Shown: positions 30,279-37,960 of the stretch, piece after piece
Position numbering within the stretch: the first letter of the stretch is position 1
How the letters are laid out: the number at the start of each line of letters is the position of its first letter
DNA from: JALYGJ01 sp963781705
GTDB lineage: Bacteria > Chloroflexota > Limnocylindria > Limnocylindrales > CSP1-4
NCBI GenBank assembly: GCA_963781705.1
Contig: CAWAGP010000010.1
Span: 62,001 to 126,000 of the forward strand
Length of the DNA stretch: 64,000 nucleotides
Reading direction: 5' to 3'
Translations under genes and position numbers: made by a program
The notes under the pieces: model-generated
What the model saw: the letters and a program-made list of their open reading frames with translations, nothing else
What the model was told of the DNA's origin: nothing
Databases searched by the model: none

Positions 30279-31004
30279 ATGACCCACCAGCAGCTGAGCG
30301 TGGCCGCATCCCGGCGCCGGCTGATCGTCGACGGCCTCGGGCTGACCGTGTCGATCGTCGGGTTCGGGCTCGTGTATGGGCTCACTGCGCGTGCCGCCGG
30401 CCTGTCGCCGATGGAGGTCGGTGCCATGAGCGCACTCGTGTTCGCCGGCGCTTCGCAGTTTGCCGCGGTCGGCTATGTCGTCGCCGGATTGCCCTGGCTG
30501 GCGATTGCGCTGCTCACGGCGTTGATCAACTCGCGCCACTTCCTGTACTCCGCCGCGCTGGCGCCGTATCTCTCTGGAGAGCGTCGGGCGTTGCGCGCAG
30601 CGATGGCCCATTTCATCACCGACGAGGCGTTCGCCCTGACCATCGCGCACTTCCGCCGGATCGGTCGGGCCGACGTCGCCGGCTACTGGTGGGCGGCGCT
30701 GGGGGTGGTGTTCGTGCCCTGGAACGTGGCCTCGGTGGCGGGCGCGCTGATCGGCGGGGCCATTCCCGACCCACGTTCGTTCGGGCTCGACGTGATGTTT
30801 CCCGCCGCGATGGCCGGCCTTGCGCTGGCTCTCATCCACGGCCGGTCCGAGTTCATCGCCGCGCTCGCGGGCGCGGCGATCGGCGTGTTCGCGGGAGTCG
30901 CCGTCGACCCGGTCGTGGGCATCGTCGGCGGTGGCATCCTCGGCCCACTCGTCGCCCTTGCCGCGAGACCTTCGCATCGCGCGTTTGCCGGTCGGCCATC
31001 GTGA
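30279..31004 (+). CDS. azlC: Branched-chain amino acid exporter large subunit (AzlC family)
   Basis: The 241-aa integral membrane protein shows the AzlC pattern: GFGLVYGLTARAAGLSPMEV, SALVFAGASQFAAVG, LINSRHFLYSAALAPYL and MAHFITDEAFAL. These pairs with AzlD export branched-chain amino acids or similar compounds (BrnFE in Corynebacterium). The ATG has no ribosome site and is close to a predicted transcription start. Its TGA overlaps the GTG of azlD (GTGA). Confidence 0.92.
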   Translation: MTHQQLSVAASRRRLIVDGLGLTVSIVGFGLVYGLTARAAGLSPMEVGAMSALVFAGASQFAAVGYVVAGLPWLAIALLTALINSRHFLYSAALAPYLSGERRALRAAMAHFITDEAFALTIAHFRRIGRADVAGYWWAALGVVFVPWNVASVAGALIGGAIPDPRSFGLDVMFPAAMAGLALALIHGRSEFIAALAGAAIGVFAGVAVDPVVGIVGGGILGPLVALAARPSHRAFAGRPS

Positions 31005-31333
31005 GCACCTTGCTCGCGCCGCTCGCCCTGTTGATGGCCGCGGCCACCTACCCGTGGCGCGCCATACCGCTGCTCGTACCCGGCATCCACCGCCTCGCGC
31101 CCGCTGGGCGCGACTACCTGCGACTCGTCGCGCCGGCGATGCTCGCGACGCTGGCCGCAGTCAACGTGATGGTCGGTACCGACGCCGCCGGGCAGCACAC
31201 GCTGCACGTCGGTGTCGAGTGGCTGGCGGTGCTGTTGTGCGTGGTCGTGGTCAGCGTGCGGCGCAGCCTGCTGCTCGGCCTCGTGCTCGCCGCGGGTGGG
31301 GTGGCCGTGCTGCGCGCGCTGGGCCTCGCCTAG
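31001..31333 (+). CDS. azlD: Branched-chain amino acid exporter small subunit (AzlD family)
   Basis: The 110-aa protein starts at the GTG at 31001, overlapping the azlC stop. It has four hydrophobic helices and the short motif AAATYPWRAIPLL, close to the T-Y-x-x-R-x-x-P signature of AzlD. LRLVAPAMLATLAAVNV and SVRRSLLLGL follow. It completes the transporter with AzlC. Confidence 0.9.
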   Translation: MSTLLAPLALLMAAATYPWRAIPLLVPGIHRLAPAGRDYLRLVAPAMLATLAAVNVMVGTDAAGQHTLHVGVEWLAVLLCVVVVSVRRSLLLGLVLAAGGVAVLRALGLA

Positions 31334-31349
31334 CGCGCGGGCGCCGTAT

Positions 31350-32321
31350 TCAGTGGCCCCAGACGAGTGTCGGGACCGACAGCGCTATCGAGGCCACCTC
31401 GACCAGCACTGATGCCCGGGTGCGGCCGATGCGGGACACGAGGATCGCGCCGGGGATCATCGGCGCCAGGGAGCCGGCCAGCAGCGGCACGACCAGCCAC
31501 CAGTCGGGCGTGACGTTCTGCAGTGCGGTCTGGGCGAGCACGTAGGCGATGACCGCCGACGCCGCCATGAAGACTCGGGCGAAGAGCGAGGAGCCGATGG
31601 CGTGGCGTGGATCGATCCGCGAGAGGATGAGCAGGGTCATGCCGATCGGGCCCCATCCGGCTCCCGACAACCCGGACGAGAAGCCGGCGGTCAGGCCGAT
31701 GCCCGCCACGCGTCCGGTGGGGACGTCGCCCTCAGGGCGGACCTTGCCGAAGCCCTTGACCCGCTGGACGGTGAGCGCCATGACGCCGACCACGATGATC
31801 AGGAAGGCGATCAGTCGGGCGATCAGGTCCTTGGGTAGCAGGGCGGCGACCAGCGGCCCGATGAAGGCGCCGATGACACCGCCAACGACGAGCGGCACAG
31901 CGACCTTGCGCGAGAAGTTGCCGACGCGGAAGTGAGAGCCGACCGCCACGGGGATGACGAGCACCTGCAGGAAGAGGGTGATCGCCGCGGTAAATCGGGC
32001 GTCGATGCCGAGCAGCAGCAGCCCGGGCACGAGCACGCCCCCAAAGACGCCGACGGACGACGCGGCCAGCCCGGCGGCCAGCGCGATCAGGGAACCCAGC
32101 ACGATCGTGGGCTGCTCGCCGACCGGTGCCACGACGAGCGTGCCGACCACGGCAATCAGGCAGACCACCGGCAGCGCCAGGCCGAGTACAGTCGCGCGGT
32201 GATCGAGGCCAAAGCGCTCGCCGAGGATGTCTATCCGGCTCTTGCCGGAGTCACCTTCGCCCGGCCCGTCGTGGTCGATGGCAGCCGGAGACGAGGCCCG
32301 TGGGTTGGCCTGCTCGGTCAC
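31350..32321 (-). CDS. TauE/SafE-family sulfite/organosulfonate exporter
   Basis: The 323-aa protein has a hydrophilic N-terminal stretch of about 40 residues, then eight or nine hydrophobic helices. GVFGGVLVPGLLLLGID and GLTAGFSSGLSGAGWGPIG are the repeated Gly-rich TauE motifs. Members move sulfite, sulfoacetate or similar anions out of the cell. It is divergent from cysDN, which fits handling of sulfur oxyanions. The GTG at 32321 coincides with the predicted transcription start. Confidence 0.9.
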   Translation of the reverse strand: MTEQANPRASSPAAIDHDGPGEGDSGKSRIDILGERFGLDHRATVLGLALPVVCLIAVVGTLVVAPVGEQPTIVLGSLIALAAGLAASSVGVFGGVLVPGLLLLGIDARFTAAITLFLQVLVIPVAVGSHFRVGNFSRKVAVPLVVGGVIGAFIGPLVAALLPKDLIARLIAFLIIVVGVMALTVQRVKGFGKVRPEGDVPTGRVAGIGLTAGFSSGLSGAGWGPIGMTLLILSRIDPRHAIGSSLFARVFMAASAVIAYVLAQTALQNVTPDWWLVVPLLAGSLAPMIPGAILVSRIGRTRASVLVEVASIALSVPTLVWGH

Positions 32322-32327
32322 CCGGCT

Positions 32328-32357
32328 ATACTAAGGCCAATCCCACGATTTCGACAA
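32328..32357 (-). promoter_or_regulatory. Predicted promoter of the TauE-type gene
   Basis: On the minus strand, TTGTCG (32357-32352) and TAGTAT (32333-32328) are 18 bases apart. Transcription would start around 32321, at the GTG codon itself. The adjacent 32334-32390 segment is AT-rich and must also hold the cysD promoter; TCGACA (32351-32356) with GGTATT 17 bases on is a weak candidate. Confidence 0.5.
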
Positions 32358-32403
32358 TGTCTATCATTATGGTGGTATTCCGCACCCAAAGGGTAAGAGT
32401 TAG

Positions 32404-33339
32404 GTGATCACTTCTCACGGGCGCACTGAGCGCGTGCCGCAGGCCAGCCTGACGCACCTCGACGCCCTCGAATCGGAATCAGTCTTCATCATGCGCGAGG
32501 TTGCCGCAGAGTTCGAGCGGCCGGTGCTGCTGTTCTCTGGTGGCAAAGACTCGATCGTGCTGCTCCGGCTGGCGGAGAAGGCCTTCCGGCCGGCCCGCTT
32601 CCCATTTCCGGTCATGCACATCGATACCGGCCACAACTTTCCTGAGGTCCTCGAGTTCCGCGACCGGCGTGTCGCCGAACTGGGTGAACAGCTTGTGGTG
32701 GCGTCCGTTCAGGAGTCGATCGACACCGGCCGGGTCAGGGAAGAGCCGGGCAACCCGTCGCGCAACAGGCTCCAGACGACGACGTTGCTCGACGCGATAG
32801 CCGAGCACCAGTTCGACGCCGTCTTTGGCGGCGCCCGGCGCGACGAGGAGAAGGCGCGCGCCAAGGAGCGCGTGTTCTCGCTGCGCGACGAGTTCGGCCA
32901 GTGGGAACCCAAGAGCCAGCGACCCGAACTGTGGAGCCTGTACAACGGCCGCATCCGGCACGGTCAGCACATGCGCGTCTTTCCCATCTCGAACTGGACC
33001 GAGCTCGACGTGTGGCAGTACATCGAGCGCGAGGGGGTCGAGGTGCCGTCGATCTACTTCTCGCACGAGCGCGACGTGTTCCGGCGCGATGGCATGTGGC
33101 TGTCGACGAGTGACTTCCTGCCCAACAAGCCGGACGAGGCGGTGCAGCGCATGACCGTGCGTTATCGAACGGTCGGCGACATGACCTGTACCGGCGCCGT
33201 CGACTCGCGCGCCGGGACGCTGGCCGACATCATCCTGGAGGTCGCGGCCGCGCGGATCACCGAACGTGGCGCAACGCGGGCTGACGACGCTTTCAGCGAG
33301 ACGGCGATGGAAGACCGCAAGCGGGAGGGCTACTTCTAG
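32404..33339 (+). CDS. cysD: Sulfate adenylyltransferase subunit 2
   Basis: The 311-aa protein is a PP-loop adenylyltransferase: LLFSGGKDSIVLLRLAEKAF binds ATP pyrophosphate, and HIDTGHNFPEVLEFRD, FGGARRDEEKARAKER, FPISNWTELDVWQYI and RYRTVGDMTCTGAV are CysD hallmarks. It activates sulfate to adenylylsulfate together with CysN. GTG start at 32404. The cysN gene begins 2 bp after its stop. No APS or PAPS reductase is in the window. Confidence 0.96.
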   Translation: MITSHGRTERVPQASLTHLDALESESVFIMREVAAEFERPVLLFSGGKDSIVLLRLAEKAFRPARFPFPVMHIDTGHNFPEVLEFRDRRVAELGEQLVVASVQESIDTGRVREEPGNPSRNRLQTTTLLDAIAEHQFDAVFGGARRDEEKARAKERVFSLRDEFGQWEPKSQRPELWSLYNGRIRHGQHMRVFPISNWTELDVWQYIEREGVEVPSIYFSHERDVFRRDGMWLSTSDFLPNKPDEAVQRMTVRYRTVGDMTCTGAVDSRAGTLADIILEVAAARITERGATRADDAFSETAMEDRKREGYF

Positions 33340-33341
33340 CC

Positions 33342-34673
33342 ATGGATCTGCTTCGGTTTTCGACGGCCGGCTCGGTCGACGACGGCAAGAGCACGCTCAT
33401 CGGCCGGCTGCTGTATGACTCGAAGGGCATCTTCGAGGACCAGCTGGCGGCGATCGAGCGCACCAGCCGGCGGCGCGGCTACAACCAGGTTGACCTGGCG
33501 TTGCTGACCGACGGCCTGCGTGCCGAGCGCGAGCAGGGCATCACCATCGACGTGGCCTACCGCTATTTCGCCACGCCGCGGCGCAAGTTCATCATCGCCG
33601 ACACCCCGGGCCACGTGCAGTACACGCGCAACATGGTTACCGGCGCGTCCACGGCGGACCTCGCGATCGTCCTCATCGACGCGCGCAACGGCGTCCTCGA
33701 GCAGTCGCGCCGGCATGCCTTCATCTCCACCCTGCTGGGCATCCCGCACCTGGTCGTGGCGGTCAACAAGATGGACCTCGTCGGCTACAGCGAGGAGGTC
33801 TTCGACGCCATCCAGGATGACTTCGCCGGCTGGGCGCAGAAGCTCGACGTGCACGACATCCAGTTCATTCCCATCTCCGCGCTACACGGCGACAACGTGG
33901 TCACCCGCTCGCTGTCGATGCCCTGGTACCAGGGCCCGTCGCTGCTGTACCACCTCGAGCACGTCTACATCGGCTCCGACCTCAACCTGATCGACGCGCG
34001 TTTCCCGGTGCAGTGGATCATTCGCCCGCAGACCGACGAGCACCACGACTACCGTGGCTATGCCGGCCAGATCGCGGCGGGCATGTTCCGCAAGGGCGAC
34101 GAGGTGATGGCACTGCCGTCCGGCAAGCGCTCACGCATCAAGCGCATCGAGACGTTCGACGGCGAGCTGCCGTCGGCCGGGCCGCCATTGTCGGTGTCCA
34201 TCCTGCTCGAGGACGACCTCGACATCTCGCGCGGCGACATGCTCTGCCGGCCGCACAACCAGCCAACCGTGGCTGCCGAGTTCGACGCGATGGTCTGCTG
34301 GATGGCCGACGCGCCGCTGAAAGAACGTGGGCGCTACATGCTCAAGCACACCACGCGCTCGGTCAAGGCGATCGTCGACAACCTGCGCTACCGGATCGAC
34401 GTCAACAGCCTGCACCGCGACCAGAACGCCGATCAGCTCGGTTTGAACGAGATCGGCCGGGTGCACTTCCGCACGAGTGGTCCGCTGCTGCTCGACCCGT
34501 ACGAGCTGTCGCGCACGACCGGCGGTTTCATCCTGATCGACGAAACGACCTACGACACCGTCGGCGCGGGCATGGTCATTCAGGCCGGCCCGGAGCAGCA
34601 GCAGGCCTCCCTCGAGGAGATGATCGAATCCATCGGCGCCGACCGGGAAGGGGCGCTCGAAACGGCCGCCTGA
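33342..34673 (+). CDS. cysN: Sulfate adenylyltransferase subunit 1 (GTPase)
   Basis: The 443-aa protein has the translation-factor GTPase fold. G1 is GSVDDGKSTLIGRLLYDSK, G2 lies in EREQGITIDVAYRYF, G3 is DTPGHVQYTRNM and G4 is NKMDLV. Elongation-factor-like beta-barrel domains follow (about 230-430). GTP hydrolysis drives CysD-catalysed sulfate adenylation. There is no C-terminal APS kinase domain, unlike NodQ/CysNC, so APS would be reduced directly or phosphorylated by a separate kinase. Confidence 0.96.
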   Translation: MDLLRFSTAGSVDDGKSTLIGRLLYDSKGIFEDQLAAIERTSRRRGYNQVDLALLTDGLRAEREQGITIDVAYRYFATPRRKFIIADTPGHVQYTRNMVTGASTADLAIVLIDARNGVLEQSRRHAFISTLLGIPHLVVAVNKMDLVGYSEEVFDAIQDDFAGWAQKLDVHDIQFIPISALHGDNVVTRSLSMPWYQGPSLLYHLEHVYIGSDLNLIDARFPVQWIIRPQTDEHHDYRGYAGQIAAGMFRKGDEVMALPSGKRSRIKRIETFDGELPSAGPPLSVSILLEDDLDISRGDMLCRPHNQPTVAAEFDAMVCWMADAPLKERGRYMLKHTTRSVKAIVDNLRYRIDVNSLHRDQNADQLGLNEIGRVHFRTSGPLLLDPYELSRTTGGFILIDETTYDTVGAGMVIQAGPEQQQASLEEMIESIGADREGALETAA

Positions 34674-34725
34674 CGCGCCGTCTCAAGCGAATCCGCAGCG
34701 CGCCGCCCGGCTAGAATCGCCATCA

Positions 34726-35865
34726 ATGGAGCAGCGCGGACCGGTGGCGGGCGGGGGTCCCAATGCGTGTCCCTTCGTCGCCCTCGAACAGGATCGCGAC
34801 CGTCGCTCGGAACAGCCCGACTACCGCCACCGCTGCTATGCCGAACCCACGCCAGCGCCGCGCGCGATTGCTCATCAGGAGCAGTACTGCCTATCGCCCA
34901 ACTTCCCGGCTTGCCCCATCTTCCAGGATTGGGCCACCCGCGCCGCGGCGCGCCCGCTGCCGGCGCAGGCCGCCGGTGCGGCGGGGCCGGGCGCCTTTAC
35001 CGACGACGTGGACGCGGCCGCGGCAATGCCGCCGGAGGACACCGGTCAGGCCGGCCAGGAGCTACCCCAGCAGCAGCTGAGCGCCTTCGATGCACCGGCA
35101 GCGGCGCCGATGCCGGGTGCCGACGCCGTCTACGCTGACGACCTGGCCGAATCCGGCGGCGCCGTGGTGGCGCCGGATCCCGGGGCGGCCTCCTACCCCG
35201 CCGTCCCGCCACCGGACGCCCACGAGATGGCCGCGGCACCGGCAGCTCCCGCCTTCCTGGCCGGTCGCTCGGAGCGGCCAGCGACGGCCAGCGCGCGTTC
35301 TCCCAAGACATCGGGCGTGTCCTCTCCCGGACAGTCCGCGTACGGCGGACCCACACACCGCGAGGACGTCGTCCCGTCGTGGGAGATCGACGGTCGCTTC
35401 GGCGCCCAGGCGTCCAGCCATCACGCTGAAAGCCCCACCTCGCGCCTGGTGACCCTGGTGGCTGTGGTGGTGATCATCGGCCTCGCCATTGCGGCGGTGT
35501 TCTTCGTCGCGAGTCTGCTCGGCGGTGGCGCACCCGGCCCGTCGAACACGCCCTTCGGCAGCATTCCGGTCGGGGCCAGTGCTACTCCCAGCGCGCTCGC
35601 CAGCGCGCAGGCCTCGGCATTGCCAACGGCGACGCCGGTTGCCACCGCCACCCCGCAGCCGACGCCTGAGGCGACGCCGCAGACCTACAAGATCAAACCG
35701 GGCGACTCGCTGCTGAAGATCGCGCGCAAGTTCAAGATCAGCGTCGATCAGCTGCTCGCCGCCAATCCGCAGATCACCAACCCGAACCACATCGAGCCCG
35801 GCCAGGTGATCTTCATTCCGCACCCTTCGCCGAGCGCTGCGCCCTCGCCGAGCGCTGCGCCCTAG
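34726..35865 (+). CDS. LysM-domain membrane protein with N-terminal Cys/His motif
   Basis: The 379-aa protein has an N-terminal region with Cys15, Cys37, Cys55 and Cys63 plus His35 and His50 (CPF, RHRCY, HQEQYCL, CPIFQDW), arranged like a metal site. A long Ala/Pro-rich linker follows, with one transmembrane helix (LVTLVAVVVIIGLAIAAVFF, about 242-262), another low-complexity stretch and a C-terminal LysM (TYKIKPGDSLLKIARKFKIS to GQVIFIPHP). LysM binds peptidoglycan or chitin glycans, so the C-terminus is outside and the Cys motif inside. It may tie a cytoplasmic process to the wall. The function is not known. Confidence 0.82.
   Translation: MEQRGPVAGGGPNACPFVALEQDRDRRSEQPDYRHRCYAEPTPAPRAIAHQEQYCLSPNFPACPIFQDWATRAAARPLPAQAAGAAGPGAFTDDVDAAAAMPPEDTGQAGQELPQQQLSAFDAPAAAPMPGADAVYADDLAESGGAVVAPDPGAASYPAVPPPDAHEMAAAPAAPAFLAGRSERPATASARSPKTSGVSSPGQSAYGGPTHREDVVPSWEIDGRFGAQASSHHAESPTSRLVTLVAVVVIIGLAIAAVFFVASLLGGGAPGPSNTPFGSIPVGASATPSALASAQASALPTATPVATATPQPTPEATPQTYKIKPGDSLLKIARKFKISVDQLLAANPQITNPNHIEPGQVIFIPHPSPSAAPSPSAAP
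35827..35862 (+). repeat. Two tandem 18-bp repeats at the 3' end of the LysM gene
   Basis: The unit TCGCCGAGCGCTGCGCCC occurs twice without interruption just before the stop codon and encodes a repeated SPSAAP. This is a slippage-type duplication, likely neutral. Confidence 0.85.
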
Positions 35866-35890
35866 CGCGTTACGCGACTCGGCGACCGCG

Positions 35891-36220
35891 TCAGCGCGGC
35901 GCGAGATTTATCGCGGTGATCTTGCCGGTCTCGACCCGAAACGTGGCGTCGAGGTGTTGCGTCTGCGCTCCCGGGCGAACGACGAGCAGGTCGCACTCGT
36001 AGTTGAGCCCGGTGTCGCGCACGGCGCCGGGGATCATCTTGAAGCCCTTGTCGGCGCGCAGGAACCAGCCGCCGACCTGGTCGATGCCGCGCAGCACGCG
36101 CGAGTTGCCCTGCACGTGGACGCGCATCTCTGCCTTCTCGTCCATCAACCGCAGCGCCGATTGCCGGTCGCCCGTGTTGAGCAGATCGAAGAACTGCTCC
36201 ATCGTCTCGACCGCGCCCAT
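35891..36220 (-). CDS. NTF2-like/SnoaL-fold protein
   Basis: The 109-aa protein matches the nuclear-transport-factor-2-like fold: METMEQFFDLLNTGD-like first helix (ETMEQFFDLLNTGDRQSALR), then a curved sheet with MRVHVQGNSRVLRGID, and LDATFRVETGKITAINLA at the end. Proteins of this fold are small isomerases, dehydratases or ligand binders. Substrate cannot be told. Confidence 0.75.
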   Translation of the reverse strand: MGAVETMEQFFDLLNTGDRQSALRLMDEKAEMRVHVQGNSRVLRGIDQVGGWFLRADKGFKMIPGAVRDTGLNYECDLLVVRPGAQTQHLDATFRVETGKITAINLAPR

Positions 36221-36241
36221 TGCCGGCCAGTCTAGCCGGGC

Positions 36242-37960
36242 TCAGAAGCCGCCGCCGGCGCCGCCTCCGCCGCCTCCGCCGCCGCCACCTCCGAAGCCTC
36301 CGCCGCCACCGCTGCCGCTCGAACTGGGCGAGTTGCCGATACTGCCGAGGGCAGACATCATGCCGCCGAAGTCAGGCACGCCGGACGAGGAGAACAGGCC
36401 CGGGGCAATCCCTGATGAGCCGCCTCCGATCGAGCTGCCGCCAGCCGAGTACCACACCGGCAGCCAGGGGTTGTACGTGGTCACGCCCGCGGCGGCGTCG
36501 TCCGCGCTGCGTTCGATGACATCCTGCACCTGCTGCTGCAGCCCCAGCGCGGTACCCCATACGGCGGCCTGATCGGGCGTCTCGAGCCAGTCCAGCTTGG
36601 CTTCCTGGACGACCTGTTGCATCGAGCGCGCCTGCTCCATCGTCTTCTCGAGCGTCCGCCGGTAGGCGGCGAGCATGGCGTAGATGACCGCGCCGGGCAT
36701 CGTCCGGGACGGCATCACCCGGGCGATGAGCGTCATCACGATGCCGGCCACCACCACGCTGCCGCCGAGCACGGTCAGTCCTCCGCTCGGCAGGCTCTGA
36801 CCGCCAATGAAGCCGAGCACGCCCAGCGAGGCGACGATGATGCCGCGGCCGGTCCAGCGGCGCATCGACTTGGCCGGTGATTCGCGGAACCAGCTCTTGG
36901 CAACTAGGTGCTGCTCGAGCTTGCTGTTGAAGGTGTCGACGTGCGCGCCGAACTGGAGCAGATCGTCGGGATCGATGTAGTTGTCGGTCGTGCCGTAGCC
37001 GATCGCCTGCAGCCGTTCAAGGGCGTACGTCTCCGCATCGCTGAGCGGCCGGCGCCGATTGCGCAGCGCATTCGGGTCGGTCGTCGGTTGGGGCTGGATC
37101 TGGACGCCCGTTTTCGACGAGACGAGGTGCTTTTCCTGTCTGAAACTGAGGTACCCACGGCTGGCCAGGTCGAGCATCGCCGTGGTCAGCGCGCGACGGG
37201 TGGTCTTGCCCTGCCACACGACCGCCGCCGACGCGGCGGTCAGGTCCGGTGGCGGGGCGGGCATCAAGATCGATGGGTCATCGAGATACACCGGATCGCG
37301 GCCGAAACGCAGCCAAGCCCAGCCGACCCAGCCGACCAGCAGGACGAATGCCAGCGGAGCGCCGATAAGTCCGACTGCCGCGTCGATGAGGCGCGCCTGC
37401 TCGAGGGTCTTGGCGTGCTCGGGCGTGGCTGCGGCGTCGATCTTGTTCATCGCTGCCATCAGCGCGCCATCCATGTCGCACCCCTGCAGCAATGGCAGCA
37501 TGTCGTCCTGGTAGATCGACTGGCGCTCGGAGTTGCTAAGGAATGCAGCCGCGTAGCCCGGACCGGCGTAGAGCTGTACCTGGCCGTGGCACTGGCTGCT
37601 CATGTTGAAGAGGATGGCCAGGCCGTCGTCAAAGCCCCTGCGGCCGACGCCCCACCGGTTGATCAGGTCGTTGGCGTCCTGGACGGTCGAGTCCGTCGTG
37701 GCGCCCGGCTTCAGCTGCGTGTAGACGACGATCTGCGCTGCTGTTCGCCCCCGGATGGCGACGATCATGTTGGTCACCGTCGCCTCTGTCGTCGACGACA
37801 GCACGCCGGCGTAGTCGTAGACGTACACGCCGTCGGTCGGGGCCGGATATGGCGGTCCGGCCGGCGGGCCCGCGGCCAGGGCCGGCACGACGAGCGCCAG
37901 CAGCAGCCCGACGGCGACCACCAGCCGGAGGAACAAACGGGGCGAAAGTAAGAGCCTCAT
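36242..37960 (-). CDS. Membrane protein with TPM domain, DUF2207-like region and Gly-rich tail
   Basis: The 572-aa protein has a signal peptide (RLVVAVGLLLALVVPALA). The TPM domain (about 40-180) starts YVYDYAGVLSSTTEATV and carries RRGFDDGLAILFNMSS and AGPGYAAAF. A transmembrane helix near 205-225 comes next, then a large cytoplasmic part that resembles the second half of DUF2207 proteins (LDLASRGYLSFRQEKH, two helices near 365-405). The tail is an almost pure Gly run ending GGAGGGF. This tail and layout match YgcG/DUF2207 families tied to envelope quality control. Its start overlaps the upstream gene stop (ATGA). Confidence 0.83.
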   Translation of the reverse strand: MRLLLSPRLFLRLVVAVGLLLALVVPALAAGPPAGPPYPAPTDGVYVYDYAGVLSSTTEATVTNMIVAIRGRTAAQIVVYTQLKPGATTDSTVQDANDLINRWGVGRRGFDDGLAILFNMSSQCHGQVQLYAGPGYAAAFLSNSERQSIYQDDMLPLLQGCDMDGALMAAMNKIDAAATPEHAKTLEQARLIDAAVGLIGAPLAFVLLVGWVGWAWLRFGRDPVYLDDPSILMPAPPPDLTAASAAVVWQGKTTRRALTTAMLDLASRGYLSFRQEKHLVSSKTGVQIQPQPTTDPNALRNRRRPLSDAETYALERLQAIGYGTTDNYIDPDDLLQFGAHVDTFNSKLEQHLVAKSWFRESPAKSMRRWTGRGIIVASLGVLGFIGGQSLPSGGLTVLGGSVVVAGIVMTLIARVMPSRTMPGAVIYAMLAAYRRTLEKTMEQARSMQQVVQEAKLDWLETPDQAAVWGTALGLQQQVQDVIERSADDAAAGVTTYNPWLPVWYSAGGSSIGGGSSGIAPGLFSSSGVPDFGGMMSALGSIGNSPSSSGSGGGGGFGGGGGGGGGGGAGGGF

